Shown here piece by piece: positions 46,950 through 55,074 of a DNA stretch of 64,000 nucleotides. A program made the translations under genes and the position numbers. Position 1 is the stretch's first letter, and each line of letters starts with the position of its first letter. Below the pieces are notes generated by a model that saw nothing but the letters and a program-made list of their open reading frames with translations, had not been told where the DNA came from and made no database searches. This DNA is from Pseudomonas farris (GTDB lineage: Bacteria > Pseudomonadota > Gammaproteobacteria > Pseudomonadales > Pseudomonadaceae), in the NCBI RefSeq assembly GCF_019145235.1, contig NZ_JAHSTV010000002.1:496001-560000 (forward strand), given 5' to 3'.

Positions 46950-47121
46950 CGGGTGAGGCATGCCTTGCAAAATCGACCTCCTCGCGCTCAAGCAGCTCAT
47001 AGGATGAACTATACAAAGGACATTTGAATCGCTCGGCAATGGCCTCGCCCTTCACGTGCTCTGAGTCCGATACGGCTACCACTTGAACCCGCAGACGGGC
47101 ATGACAGCATCGGCGAGTCAA
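46950..47121 (-). pseudogene. Remnant of a Gfo/Idh/MocA-family oxidoreductase
   Basis: The minus frame reads VVAVSDSEHVKGEAIAERF, CPLYSSSYELLEREEVDF, which is the typical second strand, helix and third strand of the NAD-binding domain in Gfo/Idh/MocA dehydrogenases. The GxGxxG strand before it and everything after it are missing; the ORF then runs into REP-derived nonsense. A decayed fragment in the accessory block between mexE and hxlR. Confidence 0.55.
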
Positions 47122-47138
47122 TAAAAAGAACCACCCCG

Positions 47139-47513
47139 TCAGCTTACCTCCGTGGCCTCGTCAAACTTCAACCGTGCCGCCTCAACCTCGGGCAATTTAT
47201 CGAGCGTCCATTTATGCAATTCGCGAAATGGCTGCTGCAGTGTTCGACCAAGTTGGGTGATCTCATACTGCACTGCCACAGGCGAGAACGAAATGACCTT
47301 GCGCGAAACAAGACCATTTCGTTCCAGCCGTCGCAGGCACTGTGTCAGTGCCTTCTGAGTGACGCCTTCCAGACGGCGCCTGATGGCATTAAAGCGATGC
47401 GGCCCGTCATCAAGCACCGCCAGAACCATCATTGACCACTTATCTGCGATTTGGTCGAACAGCGCCCGGCTTGGGCACTCCGACGAAAAACATTGCGGCT
47501 TTAATTCCAGCAT
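47139..47513 (-). CDS. HxlR-type transcription regulator
   Basis: A 124-residue winged-helix protein with a Cys pair in the N-terminus (PQCFSSECPSR), then DQIADKWSMMVLAVLDDGPHRFNAIRRRLEGVTQKALTQ and LERNGLVSRKVI. HxlR proteins often sense quinones or other electrophiles through an N-terminal cysteine. It is divergent from a flavin oxidoreductase, its probable target, across a 102-bp operator region. Confidence 0.88.
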   Translation of the reverse strand: MLELKPQCFSSECPSRALFDQIADKWSMMVLAVLDDGPHRFNAIRRRLEGVTQKALTQCLRRLERNGLVSRKVISFSPVAVQYEITQLGRTLQQPFRELHKWTLDKLPEVEAARLKFDEATEVS

Positions 47514-47527
47514 CGAAGTTTCCTCAT

Positions 47528-47580
47528 GTATACCTAGGCGACTCTAGGTGCCTAATTGACATTTGGTTTACAAAATATAC
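47528..47580. promoter_or_regulatory. Operator/promoter between hxlR and the oxidoreductase
   Basis: Contains GTATACCTAG (47528), then after 8 bp AGGTGCCTAATTGA, and GGTTTACAA farther on. The same three blocks, with the same spacing between the first two, recur at 49103-49158. A shared HxlR operator is likely. Confidence 0.7.
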
Positions 47581-47615
47581 TTATATGGCTTCCGAAAGCA
47601 AATGGAGTCCATCCA

Positions 47616-48734
47616 ATGTCAAATCCTGATACCAGCATTTTATTTCGTCCTTTTTCCATCCGGTCGCTTGAGTTGAAAAACCGGATTGTCATGGCACCGA
47701 TGACGAGGCAATTTTCGCCAGAGGGCATCCCCGGCGAAGGGAGCGCTGCATACTACCGGCGGCGCGCTGAAGGTCGGGCCGGATTAATTTTGTCAGAAGG
47801 GACCGTCATCGATCGTCCCGCTTCACGTAACGGTTCCGGCATTCCTTTTTTCCACGGTGAAGCAGCGCTGGCCGGATGGAAGAACGTGATCGATTCTGTC
47901 CACAATGCGGGTGGCCGTATGGGGCCGCAACTCTGGCACACCGGTGCAGTGCGTGACGTCAGCGGCTGGGAGCCTGATGCGCCAGTTGAAAGCCCATCTG
48001 GCCTCGATTCGCCAAACGACCCGCGCGGTGTGGCGATGAGCGAAGAGGATATTGCAGATACAATTGCTGCTTTTGCCAAGGCAGCAGCGGATGCCAAACG
48101 CCTGGGTTTCGACACCGTTGAGATCCATGGGGCTCATGGTTATTTGATCGATCAGTTCTTCTGGGCCGGCACCAATCAGCGCACCGATCGTTATGGCGGA
48201 CCGACGATCAAAGAGCGCTCGCGCTTTGCCGCTGAGATCGTGTCTGCCGTTCGTCATGCGGTCGGCCCCGAATTCCCTATCATCATGCGCGTTAGCCAGT
48301 GGAAGCCGCAGGACTTTGGGGTGCGCCTCGCCGAGACCCCTGCATTAATGGAAGACTGGCTGCTGCCGTTGGTCGAAGCGGGTGTTGATGTTCTGCATTG
48401 CTCGCAGCGACGCTTCTGGGACCCTGAGTTTCCCGAAATTGATGGTGAGAACGGGCTGAACTGCGCGGGCTGGGCGAAGAAAGTCACTGGGGCCACAACC
48501 ATTAGCGTCGGTTCGGTCGGGCTGGATAACGATGTTACTCACGCATTCGCCGGCAAGGGATCAACCCCTGCGAGTCTGGATCGACTCGTCGAGCGTATGG
48601 AGCGCGAAGAGTTTGATCTGATCGCTGTAGGGCGTGTTCTGCTGAGTGACAAGGATTGGGTCGCCAAAGTGGAACAAGGCGATTACGCGGATCTGAAGGG
48701 CTTCAATCCGGCATCTTTAGCCGAATTGGTTTGA
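47616..48734 (+). CDS. Old Yellow Enzyme-family NADH:flavin oxidoreductase
   Basis: A 372-residue FMN-dependent TIM-barrel enzyme. It begins with LFRPFSIRSLELKNRIVMAPMTR, has GPQLWHTG, and the substrate-pair motif with His in EIHGAHGYLIDQFF, and ends with GRVLLSDKDWVAKVEQG. Enzymes of this type reduce activated alkenes, quinones and other electrophiles. Start ATG 47616 follows GGAG; the in-frame ATG 47556 overlaps the operator. Probably repressed by the adjacent HxlR. Confidence 0.9.
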   Translation: MSNPDTSILFRPFSIRSLELKNRIVMAPMTRQFSPEGIPGEGSAAYYRRRAEGRAGLILSEGTVIDRPASRNGSGIPFFHGEAALAGWKNVIDSVHNAGGRMGPQLWHTGAVRDVSGWEPDAPVESPSGLDSPNDPRGVAMSEEDIADTIAAFAKAAADAKRLGFDTVEIHGAHGYLIDQFFWAGTNQRTDRYGGPTIKERSRFAAEIVSAVRHAVGPEFPIIMRVSQWKPQDFGVRLAETPALMEDWLLPLVEAGVDVLHCSQRRFWDPEFPEIDGENGLNCAGWAKKVTGATTISVGSVGLDNDVTHAFAGKGSTPASLDRLVERMEREEFDLIAVGRVLLSDKDWVAKVEQGDYADLKGFNPASLAELV

Positions 48735-49102
48735 GCCTTACAGCGGAGTGGAGAGTGTGATGCCACAAAGGTTTTAGTCTGAAGGAATCAGAGGTCTCGC
48801 CTCGGATCTTGCGAAGTCGAGTCGTAATGCGGCTTGACTGTTTCAATGACTCACCTGCAACTCAACATCCGTCAGAGTTGGATTGAATTACAGTGGGTCC
48901 CGGGCATCTACGTGCGAGTCGTAGATGTCCGTTGGCCGGGTGAAGCCGACGGTTCCACACGAAAGCATCCACTGGTACGCCCGTATTGATCAATGGTCAG
49001 TCGAGCCAATTGCTAAGGTTTACTACTACGTTCAGGGCCACGCCGTAGATGGCGTGCCGATCTGGCAAGGGGGGCCGACCGGCCAGGGGAAGGTGTGTTC
49101 AA
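48735..49102. other. Non-coding accessory stretch
   Basis: About 370 bp with no supported gene. It holds an inverted repeat CATCTACG/CGTAGATG (48905-48912 and 48920-48927). A 69-codon ORF (48925-49134) reads through the next operator and looks like chance or debris of an older gene. Confidence 0.5.
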
Positions 49103-49158
49103 GTATACCTAGTAGGGATTTGGTGCCTAATTGAAACCAGGTATACAACGTATATCAT
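49103..49158 (+). promoter_or_regulatory. Second copy of the HxlR-type operator/promoter
   Basis: GTATACCTAG (49103-49112), 8 bp, TGGTGCCTAATTGA (49121-49134), then GGTATACAACGTATAT. It matches 47528-47580 block for block and precedes the cysteine-cluster gene. Confidence 0.7.
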
Positions 49159-49219
49159 TGATTTCTTTAGCCATCGCCTCTACTTGAAGTTTGGGGGGAG
49201 GGGCGGAACAGGACTGATC

Positions 49220-49993
49220 ATGACGCCTATAAGCCAATCAGTGACGCTCATAAAAAACAACGTCACGAGGTTTACCTGCAACGGGTGCGGAACTTGCTGT
49301 AAAGAACGTCTTATCCCTCTGACTCTTCAAGAGGCCGAGGAATGGTTAAATCGCGGCGGTAACATCGCAGTCATACTCGAAGCTTTCGACACGTCAGTCT
49401 TCCCCCTGCCAGAGCATTACGCCCACAGCGTGCAACGCGCGGTAGCCGTCGTCAGTGGAGATGCACGCATTCAGGTAATAGCCATTTTTGCGGGCAACGC
49501 ACTGACACAGTGTCCAAGTTTAGGGGAGGATAACCACTGCAGGATCTATGAAGATCGACCGCTGGTCTGTCGAATCTATCCGATGGAAATCAATCCATTT
49601 CTAACCGTGCGCCCCGAAGAAAAGGTTTGCCCGCCGGAAGTCTGGGAGGCGGGAGAGGTGTTATGTTCTGACCGTATAGTTGACCCTGTCTTGGAGGATC
49701 AGATTCAACGCTCCCGGCAGGCTGACCGTGACGACGCCAAGGCTAAAGTTTTAGTGTGCGCAGCGATGGGGATGAGTGTTGCCGCTTGGAAAGGCAACGC
49801 GCTGGCTGTTTACTTAGCCGACCGTGCGCAATTGCGGCAGGCCATCAGTCTCGTTAGGGCGGGGGTCGATGTACCGGCAAATGTGTCTTGGAAAGTACGT
49901 GTCGATGATGCTGACCTTCACACTCGTCTGCATGGGGCAGGTGTTGAACTGGATCTTCGCGCACAGACTGAATATATCTTTCACTCGATTTAA
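49220..49993 (+). CDS. YkgJ-family cysteine-cluster protein
   Basis: A 257-residue protein of the zinc/iron-chelating CxxCxxCC family: FTCNGCGTCCKERLIP near the start, then CPSLGEDNHCRIYEDRPLVCRIYPME. The cysteines should bind a metal or cluster. The C-terminal 90 residues are helical and not typical of the family. Start ATG 49220 is chosen for the family fit; the frame is open upstream through the operator. Its promoter copy suggests control by the HxlR protein. Function unknown. Confidence 0.78.
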   Translation: MTPISQSVTLIKNNVTRFTCNGCGTCCKERLIPLTLQEAEEWLNRGGNIAVILEAFDTSVFPLPEHYAHSVQRAVAVVSGDARIQVIAIFAGNALTQCPSLGEDNHCRIYEDRPLVCRIYPMEINPFLTVRPEEKVCPPEVWEAGEVLCSDRIVDPVLEDQIQRSRQADRDDAKAKVLVCAAMGMSVAAWKGNALAVYLADRAQLRQAISLVRAGVDVPANVSWKVRVDDADLHTRLHGAGVELDLRAQTEYIFHSI

Positions 49994-50002
49994 TCGGAGA
50001 GC

Positions 50003-50747
50003 TTAGTGATTTGCCTGGCTTTTAGTCAGAGTCGATGATTGGTAAGCGTCCCGTCCCCCCTCCGGACATACAAAAACGCCGCTTATGAGGGGCGTTTTTG
50101 TTTGTGTGTAATTTGTTGGGGTGCGTTGAGGAGAAGTCGCAATCTCTACATTAGTTCCGGCTTTTCCTGCGAAAACGTGCTTGCTCTTGTCCAGATGCTT
50201 GGTCTTGTTCACCACATAACGCCAATCGGCGCCCACCAAGTCGACGTCTTCCCAGCGCATCTGCACCAGTTCGCCAGGGCGGACAGGCAACATGACCAGC
50301 AAGCGCATTACGGTGGCAACGCTGCCGTTGCTGCCGTTGCTGCAGTCATCCAGTCGCAGCAGAAACCTGCCTAGGTCGGCTGGCCTTTCGATCGCCGGGT
50401 TGCTGGTGACGACGTGGCGGATCTTCAACTCCTCGATGTTGCTGAGTGCCACGTTGCGCTCCACCCAGCCGCGCCCCTCGGCAAAGCCCAAGATTGCACG
50501 GATGATGGTGCACACGCGCCGAGCCATGGCCATTGTGCGCTGGCGACGCAGCGCGGTGATGATCGTGGTGATGTGCTCCAGCTTGATCTCGCTGACCGGC
50601 TTTTTGCCAATGGCAGGCAAGATGTGGTTGTTCAGAGCTCCGCGAAACCCCGTGATGGATTTGGTCACCAGTTCAGCAGACTTGAATGCCAGCCATTGCT
50701 CGGCCACGTACGCGAAGGTGCGCTCTTCGTTGAGTAACTGAATTCCA
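50003..50747 (-). pseudogene. Internal fragment of a tyrosine integrase (P4 type)
   Basis: The minus frame carries the core-binding domain (FAYVAEQWLAFKSAELVTK, LPAIGKKPVSEI, LEHITTII) and the start of the catalytic domain with the first active-site Arg in LPVRPGELVQMRWEDVDL. Similarity stops near 50197; the HxxR and Tyr parts are missing, as is the N-terminal arm-binding domain. It begins directly after the mexT stop, so both ends are cut. It marks an old integrative element. Confidence 0.85.
50071..50100. terminator. Strong bidirectional intrinsic terminator
   Basis: A perfect 10-bp stem, CAAAAACGCC (50071-50080) with GGCGTTTTTG (50091-50100), flanked by A and T runs suited to either strand. 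It serves the YkgJ-family gene. The integrase frame reads through it, further evidence that this frame is no longer a gene. Confidence 0.85.
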
Positions 50748-51662
50748 TTACAGGCTATCGGGGTCCCCAAAGAACATCTGAATCCGCGACCTTAACCAAC
50801 GCTCACCCGGGTCATTATCCTGCGACCCACGCCAAGCCATGTGCAATTCAAAACTGCGCACCGGCAACGGCGGGTCTTCCGCGCGAACGCCACCGGCCGC
50901 GGTCAACGCTTCAGCAGTGTAGTCCGGGACGGTGGCCACGATATCAGTCCCGCTGATCAGTGTGCTCAACCCGTTAAATTGCGGCACCGCCAACACCACA
51001 TGCCGTTTGCGTCCCAGTTTCTCCAGCTCTTCATCTATAAAGCCGCTCAGGTCGCCCGCGAACGAAACCAAAGCATGGGGGCGGGCGCAGAAATCATCCA
51101 GGCTCAATGGCCCCGGCACCGTGTCGGCCCGCAGCAGTTTCGGCATGCTGCGGCGCAGCACTTTGCGCTTGGCGTTGGCTGGCAGATCGGCGGTGTAACT
51201 GACGCCGATGGAAATCTCGCCCGAGGCCAGCAGGTTCGGCATCAGGATGTAGTTGGCCCGACGCACCACCAGTACGATCCCCGGCGATTCCGCGCGCAGC
51301 CGCTTGAGCAGCATCGGCAGCAGCGCGAACTCGACATCATCCGACAAGCCGATGCGGAATACCGCGGTGCTGGTCGCCGGGTCGAACTCCGCCGCACGGC
51401 TGACCGCGGTGGAAATCGAATCCAGGGCCGGCGAGAGCAGGGCGAAGATTTCCACCGCTCGGGCGGAAGGCTCCATGCTGCGGCCGGTGCGCACAAACAG
51501 CGGGTCATCGAACAACCCGCGCAGGCGCGAGAGCGCCGCACTGATGGCCGGCTGGCCGAGGAACAGTTTTTCCGCAGCGCGGGTCACACTGCGTTCGTGC
51601 ATGAGTGTTTCGAAAACGATCAACAGGTTCAGGTCGACACGACGCAGGTCATTACGATTCAT
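50748..51662 (-). CDS. mexT: LysR-type activator MexT
   Basis: A 304-residue LysR regulator. The winged helix-turn-helix (RRVDLNLLIVFETLMHERS, AAEKLFLGQPAISAALSRL) is followed by an effector domain closely matching P. aeruginosa MexT in full, including the end SRIQMFFGDPDSL. It activates mexEF-oprN and mexS. Start ATG 51662 gives the functional 304-residue form; the longer reading (from 51740) is the one sometimes annotated. It is no longer next to mexE: 4.2 kb of other DNA lies between. No frameshift is seen. Confidence 0.94.
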   Translation of the reverse strand: MNRNDLRRVDLNLLIVFETLMHERSVTRAAEKLFLGQPAISAALSRLRGLFDDPLFVRTGRSMEPSARAVEIFALLSPALDSISTAVSRAAEFDPATSTAVFRIGLSDDVEFALLPMLLKRLRAESPGIVLVVRRANYILMPNLLASGEISIGVSYTADLPANAKRKVLRRSMPKLLRADTVPGPLSLDDFCARPHALVSFAGDLSGFIDEELEKLGRKRHVVLAVPQFNGLSTLISGTDIVATVPDYTAEALTAAGGVRAEDPPLPVRSFELHMAWRGSQDNDPGERWLRSRIQMFFGDPDSL

Positions 51663-51930
51663 CTGGAGTCCTGGCAGATTCAGCAAACTTGACGTGAGCG
51701 GCCATATGAGAAGAATGGCCGGCATGAATCTTACGGGCAAAGGCTGGTACTCTGCACAGAGTAATTCAGTTTTTTCTGAAAGGCTGCTTCGGTTTTTACG
51801 GCATTGGATGATGTCGCCGTCGCTGCGGAATCAATGACAGGCATGTCGACTATTAATAGCCACTGATGGTCTTGGGTAGAAAGCCCAGATAGAGTTCAGG
51901 GCATTAGAGGTTACTTTGACGAGGTTTGCG

Positions 51931-52953
51931 ATGTCCCGCACGATCCGTTTTCACAAGTTTGGTCCAGCCGAGGTGCTCAAATGCGAAGAGCATGCGGCCG
52001 CTCTGCCTGCGCCGGGCGAAGTGCAGGTGCGCGTCGAAGCGATAGGCATCAGCTGGTACGACATTCTCTGGCGCCAGAACCTGGCCTCATCCCATGCTCG
52101 TCTGCCTTCAGGCCTTGGTCATGAAATGGCTGGCGTGGTCACGATGGTCGGCGAAGGCGTCGATGACCTGGCCGTTGGTGACAAGGTCGCCAGCTTCCCG
52201 GCCGAGAGTCCCAATGACTACCCGGTTTACGGCGAACAGATCGTTCTGCCACGCTCGGCGCTGACCCGCTACCCGGATGTACTCAGCCCGATCGAAGCCA
52301 GCGTGCACTACACGCCGTTATTGATCGCTTATTTTGCCTACGCCGATCTGGCTCGGGTCAAACCCGGGCAATTTGCCCTGGTGACCGATGCCAGCCACTG
52401 CGCTGGTCCGTCGTTCGTACAACTGGGCAAAGCCCTTGGTGTGCGAGTGATTGCTGCGACCAAAACCGCGGATGAGCGTGAGTACCTGCTGTCCCTGGGC
52501 GCCGAGAAAGTCATCGTCACCGAAGAACAGGATCTGCTGATGCAGATCAACAAGATCACCGATAACCGCGGCGTCGATGTGGTGTTCGACGGCCTTGGCG
52601 GGCCGCAGATGTCGCTGCTCGGCGATGTGCTCGCACCTCGTGGCAGCCTGGTGCTCTATGGTCTGCAAGGGGGTAACCAGACGCCATTCCCGGCCTGCGC
52701 GGCGTTCCAGAAGAACATTCAGTTCTTCGTGCACTGCATCGGTAACTTCACCGGCAAGCCGGAGTTGGGCATCATCCAGGATCAGGCCGCACTGCAACGT
52801 GCCCTGCGCGACATCAACCAATTGACCGCAGACCGTGTGCTGCTGCCACTCAAGACCCGGGTGTTTCCGTTTTCCGAGTTTGTCGAAGCACACCGCTATA
52901 TGGACGAATGCCCATGTCGCGAACGGGTCGCCCTTCAGGTCGAGCCTGCGTAA
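51931..52953 (+). CDS. mexS: MexS-type zinc-independent alcohol dehydrogenase-like oxidoreductase
   Basis: A 340-residue medium-chain (quinone-reductase-like) oxidoreductase with the N-terminal GroES-like domain (APGEVQVRVEAIGISWYDILWRQN) and a Rossmann domain (ATKTADEREYLLSLGAEKVIV, VVFDGLGGPQM). It corresponds to MexS (PA2491, 339 residues), whose loss in P. aeruginosa turns on MexT and the pump. It is divergent from mexT over a 268-bp region. Start ATG 51931 follows a GAGG site. Confidence 0.92.
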   Translation: MSRTIRFHKFGPAEVLKCEEHAAALPAPGEVQVRVEAIGISWYDILWRQNLASSHARLPSGLGHEMAGVVTMVGEGVDDLAVGDKVASFPAESPNDYPVYGEQIVLPRSALTRYPDVLSPIEASVHYTPLLIAYFAYADLARVKPGQFALVTDASHCAGPSFVQLGKALGVRVIAATKTADEREYLLSLGAEKVIVTEEQDLLMQINKITDNRGVDVVFDGLGGPQMSLLGDVLAPRGSLVLYGLQGGNQTPFPACAAFQKNIQFFVHCIGNFTGKPELGIIQDQAALQRALRDINQLTADRVLLPLKTRVFPFSEFVEAHRYMDECPCRERVALQVEPA

Positions 52954-53141
52954 GCTGTTCTCTGCAAGAGTCCGTGAGAGCACGGACTCTTTTGCTGGCA
53001 GTCACTCCCAAATGAGACGTCCATCGATCTGTCGATGGGCCGGTTCAGCAACTGAACTGGTTTTTGCTCTCAATCTGTATCTTCTAATCATTATATAAGC
53101 CCTGATAATTGAATGATTAATTTCATCTCAAGGAAAGAGTC

Positions 53142-53390
53142 ATGGCCGAATATCAGGCTGAAACTCCTCAATGCGCGTCGGCAATATATGCTCAACAAAT
53201 AATGCAGCGTCGCTCAGTTGTCTTACATTCATTGGCAACTTCTTTCTTTATTTCTTGTGCTAAGTGTCTGTGGGACGCTGTCGGAAATTTCCTAGGAACG
53301 TTCGCGGGAGCACAAGACGCCCATTCTGCCGGGTGTTGCGGAGATCCTGATGTACCAGGGGTACCCTCGACATGCAATTATTTCAAATAA
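53142..53390 (+). CDS. Cysteine-rich 82-residue protein, unknown
   Basis: An ORF in an AT-rich patch with a good ribosome site (AAGGAAAG, 7 bp spacing) and a possible -10 (TATAAG) upstream. It has six Cys (11, 39, 42, 65, 66, 78), arranged as C, CxxC, CC, C, a Gly/Ala-rich middle (GNFLGTFAGAQ) and the C-terminus GCCGDPDVPGVPSTCNYF. No signal peptide or family recognised. It could be a small metal-binding protein, a toxin-like or precursor peptide, or a chance ORF. Confidence 0.5.
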   Translation: MAEYQAETPQCASAIYAQQIMQRRSVVLHSLATSFFISCAKCLWDAVGNFLGTFAGAQDAHSAGCCGDPDVPGVPSTCNYFK

Positions 53391-53513
53391 TTACACAATG
53401 CTTAAGTGCTAGCATTTGAACAACAACCCCGGCACTCCCTTCATGACAGATACCTGTTGCGCAATACACCTCATTGTTTGCGCGGCATTGAACTTATGAG
53501 TCACAGGTAAATA

Positions 53514-55007
53514 ATGATGACCGCTACCCATGATCAGGCAATGAACTATGTTTATCAGCAAATGCTGCAGCGTTTGCTGGGTTTTTTCTCTCGCGCCGAG
53601 CGCACGGCATTGCAATTGATGATTCAGCGCCTGGTGATGTCCGCAGGAGGTATGGAGCGTATCGGCGACTACAAGGTGCTGGCGATGCAGTCCGGGTCCC
53701 GCGACAGCTGCTACACCCTGGCGCTATTGCGTGCCGCGCAACTGAGTATCGCTGGCCGCGCACCGGCGACGTTTCAGCTGCGAGTGGCGACCTTACGCTT
53801 GAATGGTGTGGACTCGACGGCTCTGGAAAACATCCATCGCAGCTGCAGTGCGTTGTTTCTCTACGACGATCCCCGGGTCGAAGTGTTGATGGTCGATAAT
53901 CGTGAAGTCCTGCCGTTCAACCATCTGGCGTCGATCTCCGAAGCCGGTCGCGAGTCGAATCGGCTCAATCTGCTGATGGTCGGGCACCGCCGTGCCTGGA
54001 ACGAGCCGCTTGATCTGTGGGATGACGGGTACCTGGCGACCGGCGAGTTTTACGGACAAATCGCCCGCTGGGACAAAGGTGTCGATGCATTGGTCAGTAG
54101 CGATACGCCTCGTCGGCAGAAGCAGTTCCTCGAGGGGTTGAACCGTGCAGCGGCCAAGGCCGGGCTCAAGGCACCGGACCGTCATGAAACCGGCTACGAG
54201 GGGCTGTTCGCGCGGCTCGATGAATTGGGCTGCGATTGCTATAGCGAGTTTTATCCAGAGTCTGCCCAGGCGCCGTGGCGTCCCGCCGAGCGTTTTGAAG
54301 CGTGTCGCCGCACGATCTTCATCGATATTCACGACATGCTGGTCAGCAACCTGGAAGAGCGCTGGCCATTGCTCACCGATTTCCTCGGGTTTCAACCTGA
54401 CGAGTTGTCGGCTCAGCTCAGTGATAACGACTACGTCAGCCTGTCGATATCCGCGCATATCCGTGGCTTGCAAGCGTGCTTTGTACACGGTCGCGCCTAC
54501 GAGACGGGCGTCAGCGAGTATGTGCAGCGGGCGCTGGTGATGATGCGGCGTAAACACGTTCCAGAGCGCTTTTGCGAACAGGCCATGAAGACGTTCGGCA
54601 ACCCGATGACAATGACTGACCAGCGCGCATTGGCAGCGGCTGAAGCACAAAAGAACCTCGGTCTGAGCGAGGCTCAACTGGTGTGTCTGCTGTTCGCGCC
54701 TTTTGTCGATAACGGCGCGGCGCTTGAGCATTTTCTTCGTCAGTGCCATCCCGGCATGCTCGTGGCGTTGCCGGACTTGCACCGGGCAATGCAGGGCGGC
54801 CCGGCACCCGAGCAGGTTCTGCAGTGGATGGTGGATGTCAGCGGGTTGCCCGTGAGTCTGATCGGTACGCTTTACCGCATGGCCCCGGTGGTTCGGGATG
54901 AGGGCAGGGGGCTCGGCACGGAAAGCGGCGAGGTGGGTGTGCAAGCTGAAGTCGTGGAACCTGACCGTGAAACGAGCGTGGCTGGCGAATGGTCGACGGG
55001 GCGGTGA
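53514..55007 (+). CDS. Conserved-looking 497-residue protein, unknown function
   Basis: Soluble, mostly helical, no signal peptide or membrane segment. I do not recognise a family. Features: an N-terminal helical block (about 1-60), a central part with several Cys (LGCDCYSEFY, ACRRTIFIDIHDML), and a C-terminal helical block from about 355 (ALAAAEAQKNLGLSEAQLVCLLF). Codon use is normal for the window. It is 67 bp upstream of, and collinear with, a MocR-type regulator, so the two may be functionally linked. ATG 53517 is an alternative start. Confidence 0.7.
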   Translation: MMTATHDQAMNYVYQQMLQRLLGFFSRAERTALQLMIQRLVMSAGGMERIGDYKVLAMQSGSRDSCYTLALLRAAQLSIAGRAPATFQLRVATLRLNGVDSTALENIHRSCSALFLYDDPRVEVLMVDNREVLPFNHLASISEAGRESNRLNLLMVGHRRAWNEPLDLWDDGYLATGEFYGQIARWDKGVDALVSSDTPRRQKQFLEGLNRAAAKAGLKAPDRHETGYEGLFARLDELGCDCYSEFYPESAQAPWRPAERFEACRRTIFIDIHDMLVSNLEERWPLLTDFLGFQPDELSAQLSDNDYVSLSISAHIRGLQACFVHGRAYETGVSEYVQRALVMMRRKHVPERFCEQAMKTFGNPMTMTDQRALAAAEAQKNLGLSEAQLVCLLFAPFVDNGAALEHFLRQCHPGMLVALPDLHRAMQGGPAPEQVLQWMVDVSGLPVSLIGTLYRMAPVVRDEGRGLGTESGEVGVQAEVVEPDRETSVAGEWSTGR

Positions 55008-55074
55008 AAGTGCCAGGTTTGACGGATTCAGCAAGGATGCGTCACGACGTTCGTAGCCTGTTCGGCCATTACCC

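Noticed and set aside
48925..49134. 69-codon plus-strand ORF
   Set aside because: It reads through the duplicated operator, lacks a ribosome site and has no recognisable domain.
50748..51662. Possible inactivating frameshift in mexT, as in some P. aeruginosa PAO1 lines
   Set aside because: The reading frame is intact through the full 304 residues.
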